A DNA stretch of 64,000 bases from positions 17,718,626 to 17,782,625 of the forward strand of contig CAKAKS010000062.1 in NCBI GenBank assembly GCA_916700875.1, read 5' to 3'. This DNA is from Sebastes aleutianus. Taxonomy: Eukaryota > Chordata > Actinopteri > Perciformes > Sebastidae. The stretch's first letter is position 1. Every line of letters starts with the position of its first letter. The notes beneath the pieces are model-generated. The model made no database searches, was not told the DNA's origin, and was given only the letters and a program-made list of their open reading frames with translations. Of this stretch, positions 12,800 to 24,459 are shown piece by piece. The position numbers were made by a program, and so were the translations under genes.

Positions 12800-14300
12800 A
12801 CTTCATTCATGGCCGTTCATCAATAGATATTTCTTTCCTTATGCATTACTACACAATAGCACCTGATGTTTTTCATGTGTGGCCTAATCACTTCAAGATG
12901 ATGCATCTACAAGCAGGACACAGTTATTTAGCGTCTCTCTTTGTAGATTTGATGCTCCGTTGATGAGCAGCGATAGATTTCCTGGAAGAAGTCCTCTGAA
13001 ATCTGAACCTGGGTGTACTCTCTGTGATTGTTGGTCATTTTCTTCCGTCTCTCTGGACCGAGCTCGCTCTGAGTTCAGCGTCACTGGGCTGAACAGTCCC
13101 ATGTGTGCAGAGCACATGTTTCTCTAAATAACCTCAGGCCGTTTCTCCAACAAACACATCTGTATCACGAGTCGGAAATTTGTTCACTTGAGAGTCCTGT
13201 TTTTACAGGCGACCTGAAGGTTACATTTATTACTGACCAGGTGGAAAGTTGCTCTGACCTTAATGTTAAAGGTGTAATACTAAATTAGTAAAGTGGTATA
13301 ACATACTGTCTTAAGATGGTCTCTATTAATGGACACATGTTTCTTAAAGGAGTCTTCTATATACTGTAGATTTTTTGTGGGAAAACATGTGATTTAACAA
13401 CCCATTCAGATCTGGCTCCACTTCCTATGTCACATGCAGGCTCATTAGAATATATCGCCTACAGCTTGAGAATTTTTGCAAACGATATTTTTCTCGCAAG
13501 CCAATTAGAGCAGAGTGGACTTAGGCTGTATTCACACCAGATCAGGCGTTGTGGCGATTCGCTGCAGGGTTGTGAGGCGGCGTGGGAGAGTCACTCTGAT
13601 GACTGCGACAATTGACGTCTTTTGTTCCCTCATGGCTGGGTTGTACAGCTCTGGATCGCTGGGTACATGATTAGCCACCGCAGCGTGACGTCGGGTTGCA
13701 GGGGGCGTATACGAAGGAGCGAATTTGTCTTTTTCGTCCTGAGAGCTGACACTTCTATGAAGGGAATCGCAGACTTTGATGCTTACAATGTTTTTTTTTA
13801 CTTTGACGCGCCACTGATCTACTGTGAGCATGAATCCCTTCTTCTCCCATTTGTGACTTTATAAACGTCAATATGTTTGTGGGCTTTATTTCGCATATTC
13901 TCCCACTCATGTTAACTTGTTGTTTACCTGTGTCCATCTCAACAAATGCCCACACAGGCAGCCTGCGTTTTGGTTCGCTTGGAAACAGTCCGAGACACTT
14001 CTCGGTCAGATTGTTTTGGTCTGCACCAAACGACGATTACTGCGTTCACAACTGCCCAAACGAACCGCACCAGAGTATGATTAAAACAGACTAAATGTTG
14101 GCTTGTGAAAGTGCCCTTAAAGTGACAGGCGCTAAAACGGAGCGTTTCAGACAGAGGGTGAATACAGGTATAGTATATTCAGAAAGACAGTATGAAAAAA
14201 ATAATGTGTTTTTTTAACATTAAATCATTTAAACATGTTCTACTAGAAACCCAAAAGTATGGGTAAGTATGAATCTGTAAATGAGCATGATATGTTTTCT

Positions 14301-14607
14301 TTAAAGGCCCAGACACACCAACCCGACATCAAAGAACTAGCGGCGACAAAGGCCAACCGTTGAGTCTCCTTTGTCTTGGCCAAAAAAGTTGTACTCGAAC
14401 ACACCGCCAAGACTACAGCCAACGGCTAAGTACCACAATTGTTCTGCGCCTGCTTGAGATGAAATAATTCTCCCTACCAGTAGGCGGCGGTAGTTTGTAT
14501 TCGTCATTGAAAAAGGTTGAAAATGGTGCGGGACACACTGAAAACACTAGGCTGACGGATGCTCACAGACGGCCCCAAACCGTCGGCTTGGTGTGTCAGG
14601 GCCTAAA
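14301..14607. mobile_element. MITE (TTAAAGGCCCAGACACACC family), copy 1
   Basis: Inverted termini TTAAAGGCCCAGACACACC and GGTGTGTCAGGGCCTAAA. The subterminal part shares ATCAAAGAACTAGCGG and CCGTCGGCTTGG with the copy at 22419. Non-coding. Confidence 0.78.
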
Positions 14608-16359
14608 AATTCCCAATAGCAGCTTTTAAAAAAATCTGCATTATATATCAATATCACTTAATATTCTGTATTTGCTTATTTTAGTATTCCAACTCTTCAG
14701 AGAGCCTAAATTATTATTTTACTTTGGGGAAATATATCAAAACACAAGACACCACCCACAGGGAGTCATTATAGAAGTTTTGTGCCTCATTTTATTTCTC
14801 CCTTTGCAAAAATTCAGCTCAAGTAGGTATTTAGTAGGTTATTTTTGGAAACTCTGGGGCGTTAACTTGAATTAAAAATACATTTCTGTGGGTTTAAACA
14901 TAGCTCCCAGTCCACTCATTCTAATAGTAGTGATTGACCGACTCCCTGTGAGTGTTTAGTGCTCGTAAAAGCTTAATGAGTTTAATTATCATTATAGGGC
15001 TGAATTACATATTTCTGTGAGACCGTCATCACGAGCAGCTTTGTGTGAAAACTGCCACAGTGACGACTGTCTGGGTTGATTTGTGAATGTGGGGCACGCC
15101 TGCAGTATCTGGAGAGGTCAAACATGTTAACCAACTTGTTCTGCTACTTTGGAGACAATACGCATGCTTTCCTGCTAAATACAATGGTTCCCACAACTGA
15201 GCTCAAACAGACATTAGCTTTAAAAAGCATGTCAGGTATGTTTTTCTTTTGCAGGGGATTGATGGTGAGAGAGCCCACAGGCAGTGTTTGATCTAGTTCT
15301 CGCTGGTACCCGCTCAGCTCGCGGTACCTTTTTTGACTTTGATGTGGTTACGGTTTTGACGAAGTTGTCAGGAACAGGAACAGTGGTTTTTCTCGCTTGT
15401 CAAATAATGTGGTATTTGCGGAAAAACCGAAAGCGTGTTGTGTCTCTAGTGTCTGTCATGCATACGCAATGAGGAATGTAAGCCGATACATTCCCACTTA
15501 TTGTCAGAGGAAAGACAAACATATATTGTTTGTGGTGCATTGGCTTTAATTATACAGGAAGTGTGTTTGTGGCTCGTACAGATCCTCATCCTATGACATC
15601 TTGGTGGTGGCATGATGCAGCGGCAGCCATGACGGTGAAGTCAGTTGTGATGTAATGCTGTAATGCAGCAGCAGGGCTATTTCAGGTCCACCTCTGAGCC
15701 TCCATGGCCTCCGTCTGCCAGCATGCCACCCTGCCCTTCTCTCAGTCAGCACCTCATCTGTCATGAGCCAGAAAGTAATACATGAACCGGCATTCACAGA
15801 ATTTACTAGAAACCTTTTGATACACAGAGAGAAAAGTCACAGGCGTGACTAAATAGAAAAATACAGGTTACTATGAATTGTTTTCACAGTCATTTGGTTC
15901 AGGCCAACATTAGGCTGTAGCAGAGATGAAAACATCTAATTTGGGGTCGGTAGTTACAGGGTGTTTTTGTTCCCGTAGGTGGTGTTCTCACTGACATGGT
16001 GTCTGAGGCTGGTTAACCTCAGGACAAAGCTCATTTTCAGAGCTGTGGGAATTTCTTTCCCAGAAGGCTGGCGCTCGCAGACAAGAAGCAATGGCTCCTT
16101 GAACTTTGATCTTCCTCTTTGAGCGTGAAGAGCTCTCTGAGGGCGTGTCCGCAGATAACCCAATAAATATCTCTCTTTACCTGGCGCCTCGAGACAGAAA
16201 TATATACGTCAGGTATGTTGCAATCCCGTAGTCTTACCTGGGTGAAATCCCTTGACAGAGGGTTTTGTTTCACAGCTCACACGAGATTAAATATCAGTGG
16301 CACAACTTGATGATCAACTTCAGGGAAGTCTCAGTTTTAAAGTTAGAAGAGAGGTTTCC

Positions 16360-16474
16360 GGTATCATATGAAACTAGAAAACCTAATGAATCCATTGGAA
16401 CCAACATGTCATACTAGTTTGTTGCAAAGGACGCTAAATAACGCTTCAAACTTGCGCTAAATTTTGGCGAGGAG
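16360..16474. mobile_element. AGGGCTGTCAA-family element, short fragment (copy 3)
   Basis: An internal fragment of about 115 bp containing GAAACTAGAAAACCTAATG and CTAAATTTTGGCGAGGA, in the same orientation as copies 1 and 4. Both termini are lost. Confidence 0.65.
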
Positions 16475-18078
16475 GTCTAACATAACAACGTAAACTGAGA
16501 CAGGAAGTAGCGTTAGGGTGCACCACTAACATTATAAATTGATATATATTGCCTTGATTACAGTATCTCATATACTACGTCCACTTCTTATATGAAGGCT
16601 ATGGTTACAAACTTTAAAACCTTTTTAAAACTTGACTTATTACAGAAGAGTTGGACCGACCAGAACTTAATATTCAAAGTACATCCAGAAAATGTTTTTT
16701 TTTTGTAATCCTCAAATGCTGTAATGACAGCACTGTGTTGTATCTGTTTACTTTTTCTCATCATTGTAAGGCCAGGGGACCAACTGAAGAAACATCCTGA
16801 CTGATAGAGTATCGCAGCACTGTTACAGCAGCAATGAGGGTGCAGTTTTAAATAGGATAGCCCCCCCACCCTTCTTCCCCCAGATCTTTGGCACAGTCGG
16901 CCGTCATACCCAGAGGCTGTGAATCCTCATTGTGTACCAGACTGCTAAACTCAAGTTGGCTGTTCCCTGAATGGAGCTGCACACACAGTTATATCTGGAC
17001 AGTTTCAACAGTCCCACCAACATCACATACCATGCGCCAAACTCACTCCAGCAGCTTTCCCAGAAATGAGGGTGTGTTTTGGATTCCTCCGTGACTTTTT
17101 ATTTTACTGGCTTTTTTCGGAAGAGGTGGATCTTAGTCGGCTCTTTTCTGTTGACTGAACTTGAACCATGTAAGTGTTGAAATACGACTGCTCACTAAAG
17201 TATGCCCATGGTGCGTCTTCTGAAGTCCTATTTTATTATTCAGCTGTACTTTTTTGTTATACAAATAGATTTTGGATCAATCTGTTGGAACTGTGTTCAA
17301 TGTTTGTCAGTCAGACGGATTGACGTGGAATCCAGCCAGACGCCGTTGGCATATTTGAACATGTACCTGATCCCGTAACTCATAACTTTCCTTTCCTAAA
17401 TGCCTTCGCTTCTCTTCACACCCGTGCCAACTTTCCTTTCCATCTGCCAGTTGACGGAGCTTGTAATGCCGCCTGCCAGGGAAAATGATGTAAAGCCTCT
17501 CATTTATGGTGCCCAGTTGATCACGCCCAGTTAGAGTGAAGGCATTGCGCTGGAAGCCTAATATGTGCTGAAGCATATTCACCCAGAAACAAACATGAAC
17601 AGTAATGCAAATCGAAGGTAATTTATTCCTGGAGGCTGTCAGGGTTTGTACTCCCACTCTGGGAGACAAGTTGTTTTTCTTTTTTTGTTTCACTTCTCTC
17701 ATCTTGTCTGAATCAGACTTTCTGTCTCCTCATCATTATGTTACATTTCCTGATCATTTGTCACTGCTGCGTGACAAATTGACTTGTTGTGAAAAACATG
17801 AGCAGAGTGAGGAAGCATCCATACATGTGGGACTTTATTTCCAGAGAAAAAGAGTGTGTGTGTTTTCTTCAGTTAGATCAGGATTGAGGAGGCCTCCCCC
17901 TCACTGGGGCTGTGACCGTCCCAGAGGACCTGCCCCAGCCTTCCCAGTTTTCCTGTGCCTTTGTCGGGAGTTTTCCACTGATCTGTTGGCCCAGCTGCAT
18001 GGCTTCATTCTTCCTCCTTCCTCCCCCATCATCCTCGCTTTGACATCTCCAGCTCGGAGACCCTGGCTTCACCTCTGG

Positions 18079-18562
18079 GTGTTCCCCTGGGATCCCCCTC
18101 ACTTCCGCAGAGCAGCCGATATCAGAGTCTGGGGACTCTCTAAAAGAAGTGACGTTACAATGAGCAGAAATTCGGTTATTTCACACTTATAATTCTGCAT
18201 GCTTTTCATTTAAGCATTTCACATGTTCACATTCTGTTAAACCCAGACAGGACGCTGATTTTCCCGAAGAGACACGTCAGGCAAAAAAAAGGCTCTGGTC
18301 AATTTTGATATTTTGTTTCCGTAAGATGTCTTATTTCAGATTAATGGAAAGAAAACATCCAAAATACACATTTAGGTGATTATTTTACTACACTTTATCT
18401 ATTTGCGTCTGTTGATTTCTCCTAAATTCACCAAAAGTTAGCATTAGATCATGCCTCGTTTGCATATTTAAACATATGTTCCCCTGGGTTCCCCCTCACT
18501 TCCTCAGAGCAGCCGATATCAGAGTCTTCTAAAAGAAGTTCAGTCATTTCACCCTTTACTGT
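18079..18562. repeat. Local duplication around an AT-rich repeat
   Basis: GTTCCCCTGGGATCCCCCTC at about 18079 with the following CAGAGCAGCCGATATCAGAG recurs at about 18478-18530 with few changes. The copies flank a repeat (about 18318-18475) whose relative lies at 40549-40690. Likely an insertion with duplication of flanking DNA, or a tandem duplication. Confidence 0.65.
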
Positions 18563-18641
18563 AAAATATTAAATTATTAAGGACCAATGAGATTAAATTA
18601 TAAAATATTTTTGCTGCTTATATGAACTAGTGCATCCAATT

Positions 18642-19205
18642 AGGCCTGCAACTAACAATTTTTTTCATCGTTGATTAATCCGTAGATTATTTTCTCAATT
18701 AATTGATAAATTGTTTGGTCTATAAAATGTCAACAAATTGTGAAAAATGTTGATCAGTGTTTCCCAAAGCCCAAAATGACGTCCTCAAATGTCTTGTTTT
18801 GTCAACAACTCAAATATATTCAGTTTACTTTCATAGAGGAGTAAAGAAACCAGAAAAAAAATCACATTTAAGAAGCTGGAATCAGAGAATTGGGACACTT
18901 TTTCTTAAAAACGTACTCAAACCGGGCGCCTGGGTTAGCTCAGTTGGTAGAGCGGGCGTCCATGTATCAAGGCTTGGTCCTGACCGCGGCGGCCCGGGTT
19001 CGAATCCGGCCTGTGGCCCTTTCCGCATCCACTCTCTCTCTCCCCCCTTTCAAGACTCTATCCACTGTCCTCAATAAAAATGGAAAAATGCCCCCAAAAA
19101 AATAACTTAAAAAAAAAACAAAAACGTACTCAAACCGATTAATCAATTATCAGAATAGTTGGCGATTAATTTGATAGCCGACAACTAATCGATTAATCGT
19201 TGCAG
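18642..19205. mobile_element. Non-autonomous inverted-repeat transposon, split by the SINE
   Basis: Both ends carry CTGCAAC...GATTAAT-type inverted termini (CCTGCAACTAAC at the left, CGTTGCAG at the right). The inner part matches the uninterrupted copy at 27492-27832 at high identity. No coding capacity. hAT-like by the look of its ends; family inferred. Confidence 0.75.
18925..19120 (+). mobile_element. tRNA-derived SINE with A-rich tail
   Basis: The head carries an A box (TAGCTCAGTTGGTAGAG, about 18935) and a B box (GGGTTCGAATCC, about 18996), the internal RNA polymerase III promoter of a tRNA. The body ends in a CT-rich part and an A-rich tail. An 18 bp direct repeat starting AAAAACGTACTC at 18907-18924 and 19120-19137 is a perfect target-site duplication. 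It has inserted into an older inverted-repeat element (18642-19205). Confidence 0.88.
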
Positions 19206-20101
19206 CTTATGTTACCAGTGTGAATTCAGTGCTATTCAAGCCACGTATTCACCATGTGCAGAGTAACAAATGGATCTGTGAACGTTCTTCATCATCTGAA
19301 GATTTGTCTGAGAACTGTCGTTTGAAAAGCAGTCATAGGAATGGCGCCGCCATGACGAATGATTCTTACTTGCTCTGACACCCAAATCTCACCTCACATT
19401 TATCTGAATCATTGCTCCACAATCTACGCTGTTCACAGCCTCTGCCAAAATGCATTGTGACCCACATTTGTGTCCCGCCACGATGACTGAGTAACCGTCA
19501 GACTCACAGATCTGTCCTGCGGAAATGTCAAACACACTGTTTGTGGAGTTAATTTTATTCCTTTAACTGTTTGAGCAGAGGGTTGTTGTAGTTGATGTAT
19601 GTGTCATTGATTTGTGTGCTCTTCCCACAAGCAGCGCTGGGAACTAGAGCACATACTGTAGCTGTGAATAATGTTGGTCAAACTACTTTATCTTCCATAA
19701 GTCATGCCCAATCAGATAAACTTTGTGCGTGTAATTCATTTTAATGAATGCCTCTTCTGCTTCTCTTTCATCCACATATTTGCCAGATGAAAGAGATTCA
19801 AATATAGGAGCTTTATTAAAATGACCTAGTTGTTGTGTGTGAAAACAAAAAACGGTTCTCCCTTCCTCCAATCCAGAGGGGAACCTGAAGTCTAAATAGG
19901 TCTCTGCGGCTGTTGCTTTTGCAAAAATCAAATCAAATCCTCCTACCTGTGGCAGAATCAAGTTTCTACCGTCAAACCCAAAGAGAAAATCTGACTATGA
20001 GATGTGACACTAAATGTGTTTCGGTGCCGAAGGAGGCTGCTGGCTCGATTGATATTATTCCCTGTCCTTCACTTGACTGTGAACTCGGGCTGTGCACACC
20101 T

Positions 20102-20121
20102 ACACACACACACACACACAA
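20102..20121. repeat. (CA)n microsatellite
   Basis: About ten AC units, 300 bp before the Tc1 element. Confidence 0.85.
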
Positions 20122-20421
20122 CACAGTGCACACTCGTAGACACATGCTCACCCGCCCGCCCACGTTGTGTGTACATATATTCGCAGCCTGCAGTGGTGAA
20201 AATCAATGCAGTCAATAATCTGTACTCTGGGCTGTAACAGGTCTGCAAACCCTTCAGGGAGAACTCATTTTCTGAGGCATCTTAGTCATTTCAGTGTACG
20301 GTACGAGCGTGATTTATGTAGAAAAGAATGAAGTAGTAAAAGATTTAAATATTACATTGAATGATTAATATACTGTTCATGACTAGTCAATGTAAGCTGT
20401 CCTTTTTCATGCCATGGTATA

Positions 20422-22042
20422 CAGACGTAGGCAAAATTGTTGGTACCCTTCCGTTAAAGAAAGAAAAACCAACAATGGTCACTGAAATAACTTGAAATTG
20501 ACAAAAGTAATAATAAATAAAAATTCACTGAAAATGAACTAATGAAAATCAGATATTGTTTTTGAATTATGGTTCAGCAGAATCATTTTAAAAAACAAAC
20601 TAATGAAACTGGCCTAGACAAAAATGATGGTACCCTTAACTTAATATTTTGTTGCACAACCTTTTGAGGCAATCACTGCAAACAAGTGATTTCTGTAACT
20701 CTCAATGAGACTTCTGCACCTGTCGACAGGTATTTTGGCCCACTCCTCGTGAGCAAACTGCTCCAGCTGTCTCAGGTTTGAAGGGTGCCTTCTCCAGACT
20801 GCATGTTTCAGCTCCTTCCACAGATGTTCAATAGGATTTAGATCAGGGCTCATAGAAGGCCACTTCAGAATAGTCCAATGTTTTGTTCTTAGTCATTCTT
20901 GGGTGTTTTTAGATGTGTTTTGGGTCATTATCCTGTTTGAGGACCCATGACCTGCGACTGAGACCAAGCTTTCTGACACTGGGCAGCACATTTCGCTCCA
21001 GAATGCCTTGATAGTCTTGAGATTTCATTGCACCCTGCACAGATTCAAGACACCCTGTGCCAGATGCAACAAAGCAGCCCCATAACATAACCGAGCCTCC
21101 TCCATGTTTTACATTAGGTACAGTGTTCTTTTCTTTGGATGCTTCATTTTTGCGTCTGTGAACATAGAGCTGATGTGACTTGCCAAAAAGCTCCAGTTTT
21201 GTCTCATCTGTCCAAAGGACATTCTCCCAGAAGCTTTGTGGCTTGTCAATATGCATTTTGGAAAATTCCAGTCTCGCTTTTTTATGATTTGGTGTCATCC
21301 TCGGTTGTCTTCCATTAAGTCCACTTTGGCTCAAACAGTGACGGATGGTGCGATCTGACACTGATGTACCTTGACCTTGGAGTTCACCTCTAATCTCTTT
21401 GGAAGTTGTTCTGGGCTCTTTGGTTACCATTCGTGTTATCCGTCTCTTCAATATGTCATCAATTTTCCTCTTGCGGCCACGTCCAGGGAGGTTGGCTACA
21501 GTCCCATAGACCTTAAACTTCTGAATAATATGTGCAGCTGTAGTCACAGGAACATCAAGCTGCTTGGAGACGGTCTTATAGCCTTTACCTTTAACATGAA
21601 GGTCTATAATGTTCTTTCTGATCTCCTGAGACAACTCTCTCCTTAGCTTTCTGTGGTCCATGTTCAGTGTGGTACACACCATGACACCAAACAGCACAGT
21701 GACTACTTTTCACCCTTTAAATAGGCAGACTGACTGATTACAAGTTTGAAGATACCTGTGATGCTATTTACAGGACACACCTTAGTTTAATATGTCCCTA
21801 TGGTCAAACTATTTTACATCTTTTCTAGGGGTACCATCATTTTTGTCCAGGCCAGTTTCATTAGTTTGTTTTTTAAAATGATTCTGCTGAACCACAATTC
21901 AAAAACAATATCTGATTTTCATTAGTTAATTTTCAGTAAATTTTTATTTATTATTACTTTTGTCAGTTTCAAGTTATTTCAGTGACTATTGTGGGTTTTT
22001 CTTTCTTTAACGGAAGGGTACCAACAATTGTGCCTACGTCTG
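20422..22042 (-). mobile_element. Tc1/mariner-type DNA transposon, inactive copy
   Basis: A complete 1621 bp element flanked on both sides by TA (20420-20421 and 22043-22044), the expected target duplication. The terminal inverted repeats are long: 20422-20640 pairs with 21826-22042. Each arm has two similar binding-site-like blocks, an outer one around TTGGTACCCTTC and an inner one around GATGGTACCCTTA, the IR/DR layout seen in many fish Tc1 elements. It lies inside the first intron of rhbdf1 and is antisense to it. The subfamily was not identified. Confidence 0.92.
20641..21661 (-). pseudogene. Tc1-like transposase, broken by frameshift and stop
   Basis: The - strand encodes a Tc1 transposase starting at MDHRKLRRELSQ. 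It has a paired-like helix-turn-helix DNA-binding region, a GRGRKRK linker and nuclear-localisation stretch, and a DDE domain. The first aspartate is in TDETKLELF, the second in QDNDPKH and the glutamate in NPIEHLW. Just after QDNDPKH (about 20909-20900) two bases appear to be missing, shifting the frame, and a TGG-to-TGA change follows a few codons later, so the two halves lie in different frames. The ancestral length would be about 340 aa. This copy cannot make a full-length enzyme. Confidence 0.9.
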
Positions 22043-22418
22043 TAGGTGCTGCGTATTTCTCTTGTAATACAGATTCGCTTTACAGAGATTTAGCAGCGAT
22101 TGTGGACGTGGAAGGCTGAGAGCTGAATTGAAAAGGGGTTTTCTAACTTGCTCAGTCCTTTTTGACCAATATTGAGAAAAGCAAATCTAAGTTTATTGTT
22201 AATTAATATAGTTTTATCCTAAGAAGTTACAATTTTAATCTTCAAATCCCGAAGAATTGAAGAGTTAATATTCACTGTAGTCACGAGTAATATGTTGGTT
22301 TGATTTTGAAGTGGACTGAGTGTGTTTTGGAAAATTAAATTAGGCATTTTGTTTGCCTCTAAAGTCCTTCATCATCATCCTGGGGATCGATATAGTTGAT
22401 TAATCAGTCGTTTTGGTC

Positions 22419-22994
22419 TTAAGGCCCAGACACACCAGGCCGAAATCAAAGAACTAGCGGTGACGAAGGCCACCAGTTTGGTCGCCTCACGTCGCCTTTG
22501 TCTTGGCAAAAAAGTTGCACTCGAACACACGGCAAGGACGACAGCCGACGGCCAACTACCACGTACGTTCTGCGCCTGCAGAAAATAACTCCCCACACCA
22601 GCAGGTCATGGTAGTCTGCACTTGTCATTCAAAAAAGGGAAACCGGAAAACCGAGGACTGCAAATATTCAAACGGCCAGATTGTGTTGTGAAAATATCTG
22701 TGTGTTGGAATGATCAGATGAGATGAAGATGAAACATTTTTCCTCTTGACTTTACTCATTGGCTTGCTTTCCTCACTTCTGTTTCTCTTCTTGTGTACTG
22801 ATTTGTTTAAGCTGAACAGCCAACCAGAGTAATTTCTCTCACCAACGGGCACCGTCGCCTATTCAACATGCTGAATCGGCTGAGAAACCTCTGACACGGG
22901 CAGACTAGAGCTGACGGTGCAGGACACACCGAAAAAACTAGGCAGACAGACGCCCAACGACGCCCAACCGTCGGCTTGGTATGTCACGGCCTTT
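22419..22994. mobile_element. MITE (TTAAGGCCCAGACACACC family), copy 2
   Basis: Same family and orientation as 14301-14607. Termini TTAAGGCCCAGACACACCAG and TATGTCACGGCCTTTAG. It carries about 270 bp of extra internal sequence compared with copy 1. Confidence 0.78.
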
Positions 22995-23950
22995 AGTCAA
23001 CCCAGATTTATTTAGCTGATTAGTCATTTTTTGTGCTTTTTTCATGCTGAATAACCAATTTCCAAGAATTTTATGAGCACATCTCTTGTAAACACGAGAT
23101 TTAAAGTGCTGCTTTTGTGTGATTCTTTGTGAAGAAACAGATCTGTCGATTAAATCAACTCATCGATTAGTCGACAAAAGCATATACGTGTTAGTCGACC
23201 AAGAATTTCCCCCTATGTGGATTACTGTACCCTTTGAAGCTACATTTTAATGATATAATTTAATAAGAATTCAGTTTAACCAATCATTCCTTATCGCCTT
23301 CTGACGCCCCTTTAAGCGCCAACTTATAGGGATTGACTTTGTAGGGCTCTGTGTCATGAAAGACTAGACAGCCTCCATTCTCCTCCCTGCTTGAGTCCAT
23401 GCTAATGTGGCTAATTCCCATTGTGCCAGAACTATAGGCCACACTTCATCTGCTCTCTTCAATAGACGTGTCAGCTTCAATGTCACACTACACTGAGATC
23501 TCACTATCTGGTGGGCGTCCGGCCTGACTCAAACAAGCCCTATTATTTTCTGCGTACAGTGACTTGCTGCTTCATCAATGGCCGTGGATGGGATGTATAT
23601 GTTTACATGTGCAGTGTGGATGTGTTCCTGTGCATGTGAGCAAGCGTATGTTGTTTCCGTGGTTGTGTGGACCGGACACGGAGAATGCGCCTGGTCTGCA
23701 GTCTGTTTCCTGCCTTCGTGTGCACGTATACCCCTCCTCTCCTCTGCTCTGCACTTCCTTCCTTCCTTCCTCCCAGCACTCCTCCTCCTCCTCGGTAAAA
23801 TAAGCTCCTCTCTCAGTGCTGGTGGTCTCCCACGGAGGATGTGAGATGACGGAGCTGATGGCTCTCCTTTTGTGAAGTATTTTTAATCCTGGTGATTGAT
23901 TAGATCACAAAGATAGAACAGTTGTGACAGTAGCATGATGTACACGCCAA

Positions 23951-24459
23951 TAGAGAGGCGAAGTCGCTCCCCTTCCGGTGGACCCCATGGGACCTTATTC
24001 CAGAAATAATATGTTCAGTAGTCAACGGCGAGAGACAGATATTCTTTTTCATCCAGTATGAATTGCGTCATGAATCACACACGTGATGTTTGTCAATTCA
24101 AAACATAATCTCTCTTCTTGCACAATATACATCACCAACACTAGCCAGCTAACTAACTTACTAACTTCCATGCACAACTGAAACGTTGGCTTCAGAGAGA
24201 GAGACATCAGTACGCCACTTTTGGGTGTGTAGTCTTTCTAATTATGCATTTTCACAGTCTTATACTTCAACAGTTTTACATCAAACTGCGACTTTTTGAC
24301 TTCCAAAATTATATTTTAAATTGACAAACATCATATATGTGAGTCTTGGAGCAATTCAAACTGGATTAAAACAAATATTTATCTCTCACCGTTCATATTT
24401 TTCTCGAAATAAGGTCCCATGGTGGTCCACTGGAAGGGGCGGGACTAAGCCTCTCTATA
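23951..24459. mobile_element. MITE with long inverted repeats (AGAGAGGCGAAGTCG)
   Basis: The left arm contains CTTCCGGTGGACCCCATGGG and the right arm its near-complement CCCATGGTGGTCCACTGGAA, extending to GCCTCTCT. Each arm is about 45 bp. Non-coding. Confidence 0.72.

Noticed and set aside
13529..14120. Possible further MITE (TATTCACACCAGATC ... AACCGCACCAGAG)
   Set aside because: Resembles known fish repeats, but I could not find matching termini or a second copy here, so it is not listed as a feature.
17605..18192. 195-codon open frame on the + strand
   Set aside because: No family resemblance, and it overlaps one arm of a local duplication; likely chance.
18931..19007. Functional tRNA gene
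   Set aside because: A and B boxes are present, but there is no paired acceptor stem and the sequence continues into a SINE body with an A-rich tail and target-site duplication.
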